Origin: Streptomyces chattanoogensis
Lineage (GTDB): Bacteria; Actinomycetota; Actinomycetes; Streptomycetales; Streptomycetaceae
Assembly (NCBI RefSeq): GCF_001294335.1
Contig: NZ_LGKG01000002.1
Coordinates: 62,001 to 126,000, forward strand
Length of the DNA: 64,000 nucleotides
Reading direction: 5' to 3'
The translations under genes were made by a program, and so were the position numbers. Shown one piece after another: positions 35,029 to 43,172 of the stretch (its first letter is position 1; the number at the start of each line of letters is the position of its first letter). Under the pieces are notes generated by a model. The model ran no database searches, had not been told where the DNA came from, and worked only from the letters and a program-made list of their open reading frames with translations.

Positions 35029-35058
35029 TGTAACAGCCACCGATGGCTGTCTGTTACA
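35029..35058. promoter_or_regulatory. Inverted repeat TGTAACAG / CTGTTACA
   Basis: Perfect 8-bp arms (35029-35036 and 35051-35058) separated by 14 nt, containing an inner AGCCA-CCGA-TGGCT hairpin. It lies 207 nt upstream of the secreted-protein gene, in an AT-richer patch, and could be an operator for that operon. Confidence 0.5.
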
Positions 35059-35099
35059 TGCCCGACAGGCCACCGAGAACCGTCGCTCATAGCTTCTTA

Positions 35100-35264
35100 C
35101 GCACCGGCCGATCCACGGACCCGCAGGTACACAGGATCCGCAGGTACACAGATCCCCGGTTCCGCGGACCGGCAGAGCCACACACCGACACACCCGCGCG
35201 TCCACACACCCGCACACCCACACATCCACACACCCACACATCCACACCAACCGGAGCGAGAACC
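35100..35264 (+). repeat. CA-rich repeat leader upstream of the secreted-protein gene
   Basis: Two direct repeats of GATCCGCAGGTACACA-type sequence (about 35115-35150) are followed by an A/C-only tract of many CACAC(C)A units (35174-35251). Just before the ATG is ACCGGAGCGAGAACC with the GGAG site. Nearly all of it will be transcribed as a G-poor, unstructured 5' leader. Confidence 0.7.
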
Positions 35265-35753
35265 ATGGCCAGCACCCCCCACCCGACCCGCCGCAAGAAG
35301 ACCGTCGTAGGAGCCGCCGCTCTGGCGGCCGGAGCCGCCGTGCTCGGCGTCTTCGCGACCGCGCAGGCGGCGGATGCCACGCCCACCGCGCGCCACACGG
35401 CGCACGCCGCGCGCACCCCCTACGTCATCAACCACTACGGCGAGGAGAACGCGGACAAGGGCCACGCCGAGCGCAGCCCCAAGAATCTGGTGCTCTCCGA
35501 GTTCACCTCGATCGGCAGTGTCCACTGGAAGCAGTGGGGCACGAAGAAGGCGGTGGGCACCGGAAAGGTCACCGGGAGCTGGTGCCTGGACACCTGCCTC
35601 GACAAGCCGCTGAAGGCGACCGTCACGCTCTCGGACCCCAAGAACGTGCACGGCAGGCAGGTCTTCTCCTCCTTCACCCTGAAGCTCGCGGGGAAGCCCG
35701 GCCCGTACGATGTCGAGGACCTGCACGGCAAGCGTCCGCTCGCCACCAGCTGA
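35265..35753 (+). CDS. Secreted protein, unknown function, paralogue of next gene
   Basis: The 162-aa product begins MASTPHPTRRKKTVVGAAAL. It has a Sec/Tat-like signal: basic RRKK, hydrophobic AAALAAGAAVLGVFATAQA, cleavage after AQA (~35). The mature part contains LVLSEFTSIGSVHWKQWGTK and KAVGTGKVTGSWCLDTCLDK, with two Cys that may form a disulphide. This block aligns with FGLTEFSSLFELHWRSWGGP and KAVATGRLTGNWCIPHCPER of the next gene. It is probably co-transcribed with the lipoprotein and two-component genes, so an extracytoplasmic sensing role is plausible. Confidence 0.8.
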   Translation: MASTPHPTRRKKTVVGAAALAAGAAVLGVFATAQAADATPTARHTAHAARTPYVINHYGEENADKGHAERSPKNLVLSEFTSIGSVHWKQWGTKKAVGTGKVTGSWCLDTCLDKPLKATVTLSDPKNVHGRQVFSSFTLKLAGKPGPYDVEDLHGKRPLATS

Positions 35754-35775
35754 CGGAAAAGACTCCCGGTTCACG

Positions 35776-36225
35776 ATGAACAAGCCCATGGCCGCGGCCA
35801 CCGCCTTCCTGCTGGCGCTGACGGCCGTGGGCACCACCGGGTGCGGCGGACCCGAACGACCGCACGTCGAGGGGCCGGCTCCCCGCCCCACCGAGGTCTC
35901 CGGCCCGGTCTATGTCTCCGACACCATGGGCCACCCGTTGAGCCGCCCCACCTCATTCGGCCTCACCGAGTTCAGCTCGCTCTTCGAACTGCACTGGCGC
36001 TCGTGGGGCGGCCCGAAAGCCGTCGCCACCGGACGGCTGACCGGCAACTGGTGCATCCCCCATTGCCCCGAGCGCGGCTACCCGGCCACCGTCGAACTCT
36101 CCCGCCTGGAGCGCCAGGAGAACGTCTCCTACTACACCCGCGCCACCGTACGGTCCGCCCACCTCCCGCCCGCCGACACGGGTGAGGACCTGAGCAACGT
36201 CCGGCTGCCCACCCCCGAGCCCTAG
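35776..36225 (+). CDS. Lipoprotein, unknown function, upstream of two-component system
   Basis: The 149-aa product begins MNKPMAAATAFLLALTAVGT and has a lipobox-like TTGC at residue 23, so it is probably membrane-anchored outside the cell. It is a paralogue of the preceding secreted protein: the pattern EF-S-S/I-x-x-x-HW-x-x-WG-x-x-KAV-x-TG-x-x-TG-x-WC-x-x-x-C is shared. The response-regulator gene begins 12 nt after its stop. Lipoproteins beside Streptomyces two-component systems can tune the kinase, as CseA does for CseBC; here that is inference. Confidence 0.8.
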   Translation: MNKPMAAATAFLLALTAVGTTGCGGPERPHVEGPAPRPTEVSGPVYVSDTMGHPLSRPTSFGLTEFSSLFELHWRSWGGPKAVATGRLTGNWCIPHCPERGYPATVELSRLERQENVSYYTRATVRSAHLPPADTGEDLSNVRLPTPEP

Positions 36226-36237
36226 GAACCGCCAGCA

Positions 36238-36912
36238 ATGACCGATGTGCTGCTCGTGGAGGACGACCCGCTGCTGCGGGAAGCCACCCAGCTGTCCCTG
36301 GAGCGTTACGGATACCAGGTGCGCACGGCGTCCGACGGGCTCGCCGGGCTGGCGCAGTTCCGCGGCCGGGCGCCCGATGTCGCCGTCGTGGACGTGATGC
36401 TGCCCCGCCTCGACGGGGTCAGCCTGGTGCGCCGGATCCGGGAGGAGAGCCGGATGCCGGTGCTGATGATCTCCGCGCGCAGCGACCCGGTGGATGTGGT
36501 CCTCGGCCTCGAGGCGGGCGCCGACGACTACCTCACCAAGCCGTACGACATCCCCGTCCTCGTCGCCCGTATCCGCTCGGCGCTGCGCCGGGCCGCGGAC
36601 TTCGCCCGTGCCGATCCGCCGGGGGAAGAGCCGCTGCGCTTCGGCGACCTCACGGTCGACACCGCCTCCATGGAGGTCCACCGGGAGGGCCGGCTGCTCG
36701 ACCTCACCCCCACCGAACGCAAACTGGTGCTGGAATTCGCCGCCCAGCCAGGGGTGGCGCTCTCCCGCACCACCCTCCTGGAGCGGGTGTGGGACTACGG
36801 CTGGGACGGCGACTCCCGCGTCCTGGACGTCCATGTGCAGCGGCTGCGCGCCAAGATCGGCCGCGATCGCATCGTGACCGTCCGCGGCTTCGGCTACAAG
36901 CTCGCGCCCTGA
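36238..36912 (+). CDS. OmpR/PhoB-family response regulator
   Basis: The 224-aa product has a receiver domain (1-118) with acidic pocket VLLVEDDPLLREA, phosphoacceptor Asp52 in VAVVDVMLPRLDGVSLVRRI, and Lys in DDYLTKPYDIPVLVARIRSA. The C-terminal winged helix (~130-222) shows LDLTPTERKLVLEFAAQPGV, ALSRTTLLERVWDYGWDGDS and RVLDVHVQRLRAKIG. It is followed after 2 nt by the kinase gene. The closest-looking Streptomyces regulators are of the AfsQ1/CseB type, but identity with either is not claimed. Confidence 0.95.
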   Translation: MTDVLLVEDDPLLREATQLSLERYGYQVRTASDGLAGLAQFRGRAPDVAVVDVMLPRLDGVSLVRRIREESRMPVLMISARSDPVDVVLGLEAGADDYLTKPYDIPVLVARIRSALRRAADFARADPPGEEPLRFGDLTVDTASMEVHREGRLLDLTPTERKLVLEFAAQPGVALSRTTLLERVWDYGWDGDSRVLDVHVQRLRAKIGRDRIVTVRGFGYKLAP

Positions 36913-36914
36913 CC

Positions 36915-38150
36915 ATGGGACTGCGTACCAAGACCGCCCTGGTCATCGCCGGCACCGCGGCCATCGTCGCCGCCCTCATCGGCCTCCTGGTGCATCAGCG
37001 CACCGCCGACAACCAGCGGCGGGAGGCCGCTCGCGCCGTCGACGCCCGGCTTGTCGAGGCGGTGAGTGCGTACGCCTCCGGAGTCGACAGCGGCGCCCTG
37101 ATCAATCCGTCCGACCTGCCGGCCGACCTGCGCAAGACCGTCACCCACCGCCCGGTACGGGCCACCTACCTCGAGGAAGCCGCGGGCGCCAAGGCTCCGG
37201 TGATCTGGGCCGCCACCCGCACCGGCCGCGACATCATCGCGATCCGGCGTTCCTACGCCCCGCAGGCCCGCGCGCTCGCCGACCTCGACCGGGTGCTGCT
37301 CGGTTCGGGGGCGACCGTCACCGCGCTCGGCTGTGTTCTGGGGATCGTCGCGGCGGCCGGCGTGGGGCGTCGTATCGCCGCCTCCGTACGTACCGCGCAG
37401 CGGATTGCGGACGGCGACCTGACCGACCGGGTACGGCCCAAGGGCAAGGACGAGATCGCCCGGCTGGGCGCCGCCGTCAACACCATGGCCGACGCGCTGA
37501 GCGCCCGGCTGGAGGCCGAACGACGGGTCACCGCCGACATCGCCCATGAACTCCGTACCCCGGTGGCCGGCCTGGTGACCGCCGTCGGGCTGCTGCCGCC
37601 CGGCCGGCCGGCCGAGCTGGTCAGCAGCGGCGTGGACACGCTCCGCAGCCTGGTGGAGGACGTCCTGGAGGTGGCCCGGCTGGATGTGCCGGGCGTCGAG
37701 CAGGCGCAGCGCGAGGCGGTACGGCTGAGCGACCTGGCACACCGGGCCGCCGCCCTGGCAGGCGGGGACGCCGTGGTGGAGGTCCGCGATGACGACGAAG
37801 CAGTCGTGGAGACCGACCCCCGCCGCGTCGAACGCATCCTGACCAACCTGGTCACCAATGCCGGACGGCACGGCGCCCCGCCCCTGACACTGGAGGTCAG
37901 CGGCTCCTCGGTACGGGTGCGCGACCACGGCCCCGGTTTCCCCGCCGAACTCCTGTCCCAGGGCCCGCAACGTTTCCGCACCGGGGCCCGCGAACGCGGC
38001 GCAGGCATCGGTCTGGGCCTGACCATCGTCGCCGGCCAGGCACGGGTGCTCGGCGCCCGGGTGACGTACGAGAACCTGCCGGAGGGCGGGGCGCAGGCGA
38101 CGCTGGACCTCGGTCCCGGATTGCCGGCATCCGTGCCGGGGCGTGCCTGA
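36915..38150 (+). CDS. Sensor histidine kinase
   Basis: The 411-aa membrane kinase begins at ATG 36915 (MGLRTKTALVIAGTAAIVAA). TM1 lies at ~7-26, an extracytoplasmic sensor of ~100 residues follows, and TM2 is near GSGATVTALGCVLGIVAAAG (~132-151). HAMP follows (RIADGDLTDRVRPKGKDEIA), then the H-box ADIAHELRTPVAGLVTAVGL with phosphorylated His211. The ATP-binding part has N-box RILTNLVTNAGRHG, G1 RVRDHGPGFPAEL and G2 GAGIGLGLTIVAGQARVLGA. It is the partner of the regulator at 36238 and is well placed to sense the two exported paralogues upstream. Confidence 0.95.
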   Translation: MGLRTKTALVIAGTAAIVAALIGLLVHQRTADNQRREAARAVDARLVEAVSAYASGVDSGALINPSDLPADLRKTVTHRPVRATYLEEAAGAKAPVIWAATRTGRDIIAIRRSYAPQARALADLDRVLLGSGATVTALGCVLGIVAAAGVGRRIAASVRTAQRIADGDLTDRVRPKGKDEIARLGAAVNTMADALSARLEAERRVTADIAHELRTPVAGLVTAVGLLPPGRPAELVSSGVDTLRSLVEDVLEVARLDVPGVEQAQREAVRLSDLAHRAAALAGGDAVVEVRDDDEAVVETDPRRVERILTNLVTNAGRHGAPPLTLEVSGSSVRVRDHGPGFPAELLSQGPQRFRTGARERGAGIGLGLTIVAGQARVLGARVTYENLPEGGAQATLDLGPGLPASVPGRA

Positions 38151-38212
38151 CAGGGTTGTGGCGCTGGAGTCGTTGAGCCCCTGCCCCTACCCCTCAGCTC
38201 AACTGCGCCGAC

Positions 38213-39457
38213 TCAACGACGGACCGCCGCGGCCCCCGTTTGTCGCCCTTCTTGCTGTCCGCCACTCCCCTGCTTCGCGAAGGCTGAATAGGCGCGGGCG
38301 ATGCCGACCAATCGGCAGACTTCGCCGGCATAGTCCACATCTGACGGTACGAAGGAGCTGACGGACAGGGGTTCTTGGGGTGGCTGGACGTTGCGCACCT
38401 TGGCCTCGAGCGCCGCCACGATCAGAGCCGCCTCAGCGGCAGCCCCCTGCATGCCTGGCAAGTCTGCCTGCCCGTGTGACGGGGGGCCGGTGCCGGCGAC
38501 CGTCGGATACATGTAGGGGCGCAGTGCCAGGAGTCCGTCCTGGATCTCGATGACACGCCGGTAGAGGCGGTAGTTGATGTCGTACGGAATGAATCGGGAA
38601 AGCGCCGAGGTTTCCTGGGGGCTCAGTACAATACTGGGATTCGCGGCGCAGAGGTCACTCCACAGACGATGCATCTGCCGATACGCAAGGAAATTTGTCA
38701 CGCGGCGTCGTACGCCGGAAACACTCGGTCCCCACGACGGCATGGTGAGCCCCGCCGCGAGGAAGGTGATGCCGATGCCGTTGGCTATGGGAGTGAGAGC
38801 CTCCCAGTCGAGCGGCGAAACGTTTAATTGCACCGCGATGACGACCGAGGCCCGGTTGAGACAGTAGACGAGACAGGCGGTTGCACCGATCGTCGTGAAG
38901 GACAGTCCGCGCCATAGCCAGGTGCGACCCGATACTCTTCCGTACCGGCGACAGAGGCGGATGATTTCTATCATGCTCGCACCGAATGCCGCGACGTACA
39001 CCAGTAAATAGGACGCCGTAACGGGGTGGTGAGCGTTCTGCAGCAGATAGTGCGGCGTTCTTCCCCCGGCCCCCTCATTGCCGATCCACCAGAGGGTCAC
39101 CATGAGAGCTCCGCACAAGACGGCGCCGAGGAGCCGCACCCGTACCTTGGGGATCGCCTGGGCTGCCGGGTAGACCCAGTAGACGATGGTGATCAGGATG
39201 GCGGCGCTGGAGAGGACCCCGCCCATCACGTGGATACCCAGGGCACCCAGGTTGGGGACACCGAAGAAGGCATCGACATGGGCCGACACTGCCGGAGTGG
39301 ACAGGGCGAAGGAGACGCCCTTGCAGAAGAACGCCACCAGGAGGGCGAAAAGCGCTGGGTCCCATTTTCGCCTGCGCAGGTCGAGCAGTTTATAGAAGAA
39401 CGACAGCACGCAGATGGCGGAGCATGCCGGGAACACGACACTTTTCAATCCCAGCAC
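38213..39457 (-). CDS. MAB_1171c-family putative membrane transporter
   Basis: The 414-aa product starts at GTG 39457, with AGGAGA upstream. The first ~230 residues hold about seven hydrophobic helices (VVFPACSAICVLSFFYKLLD; ALFALLVAFFCKGVSFALST; VLSSAAILITIVYWVYPAAQ). A cytoplasmic region follows with the conserved PSIVLSPQETSALSRFIPYD, INYRLYRRVIEIQDGLLALR and PYM. This fits the MAB_1171c-type actinobacterial family, whose transport role is only presumed. The family usually lies beside an ImmA/IrrE peptidase and an EspR-like XRE regulator, exactly as seen in the next two genes. Confidence 0.82.
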   Translation of the reverse strand: MLGLKSVVFPACSAICVLSFFYKLLDLRRRKWDPALFALLVAFFCKGVSFALSTPAVSAHVDAFFGVPNLGALGIHVMGGVLSSAAILITIVYWVYPAAQAIPKVRVRLLGAVLCGALMVTLWWIGNEGAGGRTPHYLLQNAHHPVTASYLLVYVAAFGASMIEIIRLCRRYGRVSGRTWLWRGLSFTTIGATACLVYCLNRASVVIAVQLNVSPLDWEALTPIANGIGITFLAAGLTMPSWGPSVSGVRRRVTNFLAYRQMHRLWSDLCAANPSIVLSPQETSALSRFIPYDINYRLYRRVIEIQDGLLALRPYMYPTVAGTGPPSHGQADLPGMQGAAAEAALIVAALEAKVRNVQPPQEPLSVSSFVPSDVDYAGEVCRLVGIARAYSAFAKQGSGGQQEGRQTGAAAVRR

Positions 39458-39484
39458 ATTTCTCCTCGACGTGATTCTTTTGGG

Positions 39485-40018
39485 TCACAGCGACTTCTCG
39501 ATACGGGCCACGGCTTCCGCATCGGCCGAGGGAATTTCCCATCTGCTCTCCACTGGAGGGCGAGTTACCCGCTCCAGCAGCAGGGAGGCCATGATTTCCG
39601 CTTCTTGTTCTTCCTCGGTCGAATAGCTGGTGCGACCGAGTGCGTCGCGCACCCGCTGCGGATCGAGGTGCGGGAACACGGAGAAGAGGCCGGACGCGCC
39701 GAGCCGCTCCGCGGTCCCCTTGTGATTGCAGAGCATATGAGCGAGCTCATGGGCAATGATGTGATCTTGGTGCAGTCTGCTGGTGCTGGCTTCGAAGATG
39801 ACAATGTCGGCCGTCTCTATCGCCACCCATATTCCGCATGGGTGAGACGACCCCATGACCACCGGCACCAGGTGAAGCGCACGGCCCCGTTCGCGGCTCA
39901 GATGCTCGCACAGCGTCACGATGTCACAGCATTCGGGCAGTTCGAGCTGCGCCAGTAAGCCTTTGGCGCTGCGGCGCAGCCGCCTCAGCGTTCTCTTGAT
40001 GCCGTGACGATCAGTCAC
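39485..40018 (-). CDS. ImmA/IrrE-type zinc metallopeptidase
   Basis: The 177-aa product starts at GTG 40018. The gluzincin motif is intact: HIIAHELAHMLCNHKGTAER with His90, Glu91 and His94, and acidic residues downstream (EEEQEAEIMASLLLERV) to complete the metal site. ImmA/IrrE peptidases cut a partner repressor and so relieve repression; ImmA of ICEBs1 cuts the XRE protein ImmR. The XRE gene 210 bp upstream is the natural candidate substrate. The membrane protein 27 nt downstream completes the three-gene module. Confidence 0.88.
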   Translation of the reverse strand: MTDRHGIKRTLRRLRRSAKGLLAQLELPECCDIVTLCEHLSRERGRALHLVPVVMGSSHPCGIWVAIETADIVIFEASTSRLHQDHIIAHELAHMLCNHKGTAERLGASGLFSVFPHLDPQRVRDALGRTSYSTEEEQEAEIMASLLLERVTRPPVESRWEIPSADAEAVARIEKSL

Positions 40019-40228
40019 GAGTTCCGGGCGCTTCCGGAGTATGGGGTGTTCCGGGATGCTGTCTGGAGAAAGGCGTTGTCCTCATCGAATCCCACTCGCC
40101 GCATTCGACCGCCACAGCAGCGTAACCTCGGACCGGAAGAGCGAAGAGCCACATTTGAGCCAGGGAGTGACGTGATCCAGCGGCACACCACGGTGGTGCA
40201 CGAGCCATGGGTCGGGGTGGTCCAGGAG

Positions 40229-40666
40229 CTATGACGCCTCAGGGGGCGTCCGGGACAGGCCTTCCAACTTACGGACCAGTTCGATGACTTCACCGATCGA
40301 GCGCAGACTCTCGGGCGACAGACCTGCCGTTCTGAGGGCGACATGCTGAACACCGGACTCCCTCAAGGCCACGAGGAGGCTGAGCTCGCCGTTCACCGTC
40401 GACGTCACCTGATCATCGAAGAAGTAGGCCGGCGGTACCCCGAAAAACTTGGCGAGCCCCTCCAGATGCCTCAGTGTGGGGTTATCCCGCTGCCCTTTGC
40501 GGAGCAGCCAGATGTAGCTCGCGGAGATCGGCACTCCATCCGCCGTGATGGTGCGGGCGACTTCGTCAGTGCTGTACTGACCGCGGCCCGGAGGAATCAC
40601 GCTCTCAAACAGGTGATTCAGCTTGTCGGCCAGCGTCTTGCCGCACCCACCAGTGGTGCCGTTCAA
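40229..40666 (-). CDS. EspR-like XRE transcriptional regulator
   Basis: The 145-aa product starts at TTG 40666, supported by a perfect AAGGAGGT site 6 nt upstream. The extended helix-turn-helix reads LADKLNHLFESVIPPGRGQY, STDEVARTITADGVPISASY and IWLLRKGQRDNPTLRHLEGL, followed by AKFFGVPPAYFFDD. This is the arrangement of mycobacterial EspR and Streptomyces relatives. The C-terminal helices probably dimerise. It is likely inactivated by the neighbouring ImmA/IrrE peptidase. Confidence 0.88.
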   Translation of the reverse strand: MNGTTGGCGKTLADKLNHLFESVIPPGRGQYSTDEVARTITADGVPISASYIWLLRKGQRDNPTLRHLEGLAKFFGVPPAYFFDDQVTSTVNGELSLLVALRESGVQHVALRTAGLSPESLRSIGEVIELVRKLEGLSRTPPEAS

Positions 40667-41335
40667 AGCCGCACCTCCTTCCGGTGGAACCTACTCGCCT
40701 TCTGTTCGGCAAGTCGATACCCGTAACAGCCAATCGCGGATACCGGGTGGCGCACTGCGACCCGGACCGGTCGGCGGGCCCCCGTCGGTGAGCGGCCCTG
40801 TCCGGCCCCCACGGCATCCCCTGCCCTGGCAGGAAGCATGGCACTTCCTCCCGAACCGAGTCGACGGCAACCTTCGGACCGCACGATCGGCACACACTCC
40901 TGTAGCATGATCAAATATGCTCTCTGTTACAGCAGTTGACACGATCACAGGGTGAAAATAGCATCGCCGATCGTTGACTTTCCGACCGAGACGAACCTTC
41001 CCGCCTGTGGATCTCTTCCGCTTAGCGCTGTGACTTGCTGTCAAGGCTCTCCCCTCATAAGCCCTCGTGGAGTTCCGACGAAAGTGCGTGGATACCCGAC
41101 ATATGAGGGCCGCCACCCCTAGCTGAAACGGCATGCATGTGACCGCATCAGCGCTCGGGCCTTGTGCGAGGACACCGCCGCCGCGGCGCACGACCTGACC
41201 GGAACCGCGCACGACAAGGGGATGCTCGATGACTTTCCAGTCGCACGGTCCATCATTTCTGAGGCATTGGCGTGCCGCGGTCGGCGGGGCAGCCTGGCTC
41301 CAGCTCCCCGCGCGGGCAGTCGGGAGGCCTGAGTG
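40667..41335. other. Long regulatory gap between divergent regulators
   Basis: About 670 bp without a gene separates the XRE and StrR-like genes. The part from 40900 to 41000 is distinctly AT-richer and holds a consensus-like promoter. No other structure is clear. Confidence 0.5.
40936..40964 (+). promoter_or_regulatory. Candidate vegetative promoter
   Basis: TTGACA at 40936-40941, a 17-nt spacer, then TAGCAT at 40959-40964. This is close to the HrdB consensus. It would drive rightward transcription toward the StrR-like gene, leaving a ~370-nt leader. Confidence 0.5.
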
Positions 41336-42367
41336 ATGGCCTATCGCTCCGGTGGAATCTCCCCGGAATGCGGGGGTGATCCGGGTTCCTGCGGGGGCAC
41401 CGGTGAATTACTCGGCGCGCCGGGGGCGACGGTGCCCATCTCGGCCCTGCTCCCGTCCGACTCACCTCGGTCGGGAGGCGAAAGCATGGAGCATGTACAG
41501 CTGCTGGCCGAGACGGCCACCGAATTGCCGCCCATCGTCGTCAGACGGTCGACGATGCGTGTGATCGACGGCATGCACCGGCTGCGTGCCGCCGAACTCA
41601 ACAATGAAGACCGTGTACGGGTGAGGTTCTTCGACGGCACGCAGGAAGCCGCCTTTGTCGAGGCCGTCAAGCTGAACACGGCGCATGGACTCCCGCTCAG
41701 CCGGGCCGACCGGGTCAGTGCGGTCACCCGTATCATCGCGTCCCATCCCCAGTGGTCCGACCGGCGCATTGCCGAGGCCACCGGCCTGGCGGCGAGCAGT
41801 GTGGCGGCTGTGCGGTCCCGTTCAACTGCGTCGGCCGAGCAGTTGAAAAAGCGGGTGGGCCGCGACGGGCGGGCCCGTCCCCTGGACGCCGCCGAAGGAC
41901 GCGTACGGGCCAGTCAGGTGATTGCGGCCCATCCGGGCAGCACCCTGAGGGAAATCGCCGAGCAAGCCGGGATCAGTGTCGCCACGGCCAAAGACGTACG
42001 GGACCGGATACGCACGGGGCAGGATCCGCTGCCCTGCCGGCAACGAGGCACCACGAAGCGAGCGGAACAGACCGGCAACCCAGTCGGCATGCCGACCAGC
42101 CACGGCAGTGGATCTGCGGAATTCTCGCCGTTCGATCTCCGCGCTGCCTGGGAACGCCTGCTGCGGGATCCCGCTATGCGCACCGATTCGGGCCGCGCCA
42201 TTCTGCAACTGTTACGCAGCCATGCCGTCCGCGATGAGGAGACATGGCACAGGCTGGCGGCCGGCGTGCCGGAGCACCGGGCCACGACGATGGCCCGGGC
42301 CGCGAAGATGTGCGCGGAGCACTGGCTGCGTTTCGCTCAGCAGCTCGAGGCTGTCCACGTCGATTGA
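41336..42367 (+). CDS. StrR-like ParB-domain pathway regulator
   Basis: The 343-aa product starts at ATG 41336 (an overlapping GTG lies 3 nt earlier). Residues ~35-115 are a ParB/Srx-type domain (TVPISALLPSDSPRSGGESM; ELPPIVVRRSTMRVIDGMHR; LNTAHGLPLSRADRVSAVTR), and two helix-turn-helix repeats follow (SDRRIAEATGLAASSVAAVR; STLREIAEQAGISVATAKDV). This layout is that of StrR and its relatives, which activate streptomycin and glycopeptide clusters. Here it lies at the head of the lanthipeptide locus and is its likely activator. Confidence 0.85.
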   Translation: MAYRSGGISPECGGDPGSCGGTGELLGAPGATVPISALLPSDSPRSGGESMEHVQLLAETATELPPIVVRRSTMRVIDGMHRLRAAELNNEDRVRVRFFDGTQEAAFVEAVKLNTAHGLPLSRADRVSAVTRIIASHPQWSDRRIAEATGLAASSVAAVRSRSTASAEQLKKRVGRDGRARPLDAAEGRVRASQVIAAHPGSTLREIAEQAGISVATAKDVRDRIRTGQDPLPCRQRGTTKRAEQTGNPVGMPTSHGSGSAEFSPFDLRAAWERLLRDPAMRTDSGRAILQLLRSHAVRDEETWHRLAAGVPEHRATTMARAAKMCAEHWLRFAQQLEAVHVD

Positions 42368-42521
42368 TGACGCGGCAACAGGACCGGATCGCGTACGGAT
42401 CCTTCGTGGATGCGGTCGGGCTGTGTCCCGCGTGATGTCCGGCGCGCAGGCGAAGGCTGTATTCCTTCGTCCTGCGCGCACTTGTGGTCTTTGGTCTTTC
42501 CACGCGGTAGTCCGGGCTTTC

Positions 42522-43058
42522 TTATGTGACCGCGTGTGGTGTGGCAGAGCCGGTGGCCCGGTGCCGCGCCACCGCATCGTTGTTGGCGCATCTGACCGAG
42601 CAGTAGGCCCGTCGTCCGTTGCGAGAGGTGTCCACGAATGCCCGGTGGCACGTGGCGCGTGCGCATCGTCCCAGTCTCCCCGGCCCCGCGGAACAGACGA
42701 CGTACGAGAGACCTGCCGCGGTAACCGCCTTGATGTGTGCTGCCGGGTCGGCTCCTACGGCGCTGTAGTGCATATGAGGATTGCCGTCGTGCAAGGAGAT
42801 GTAGGGCCGGCTCGCGGCCTCCGCCAATAACTTGTTGATCTCCGCACAACGCTGCTCCAGCGGCTGATTGCCGAAGCAGGCACCGACCCGTCGGCTCCAC
42901 TCCCAGATCTCCGCCGTCTGGGCAGGCGTGAGAACGCATTCCACGATGCCGTGTGCTTCCAGGAGCGGCTTCAGTTCATGGGGCTCCCACAGCGACGCAC
43001 TGTTGGCCAACTCCGCTGCCAGGCGGGCGGATTCACCGCCGTAATGGTTGAAGTGCAT
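42522..43058 (-). CDS. CGNR zinc-finger protein (ABATE-type)
   Basis: The 178-aa product starts at ATG 43058. The C-terminal zinc finger is clear: RLGRCARATCHRAFVDTSRN and then GRRAYCSVRCANNDAVARHR, with four Cys spaced C-x4-C-x14-C-x3-C and CANN in place of the usual CGNR. The N-terminal part (HFNHYGGESARLAAELANSA) is the ligand-binding ABATE region. Such proteins are presumed stress-related transcription factors. It is divergent from the oxidase gene 114 bp away and could control it. Confidence 0.88.
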   Translation of the reverse strand: MHFNHYGGESARLAAELANSASLWEPHELKPLLEAHGIVECVLTPAQTAEIWEWSRRVGACFGNQPLEQRCAEINKLLAEAASRPYISLHDGNPHMHYSAVGADPAAHIKAVTAAGLSYVVCSAGPGRLGRCARATCHRAFVDTSRNGRRAYCSVRCANNDAVARHRATGSATPHAVT

Positions 43059-43172
43059 AGGGGTATTACAACATCGTGATCTCAGGTCGTCGAGCTATTC
43101 CCTGCACTGGCTGATAGCCGGCGTCCTGGCGCGTGCAGAAGACAGCCGACCAGAGTAGGTGTCAAAGAGCAC

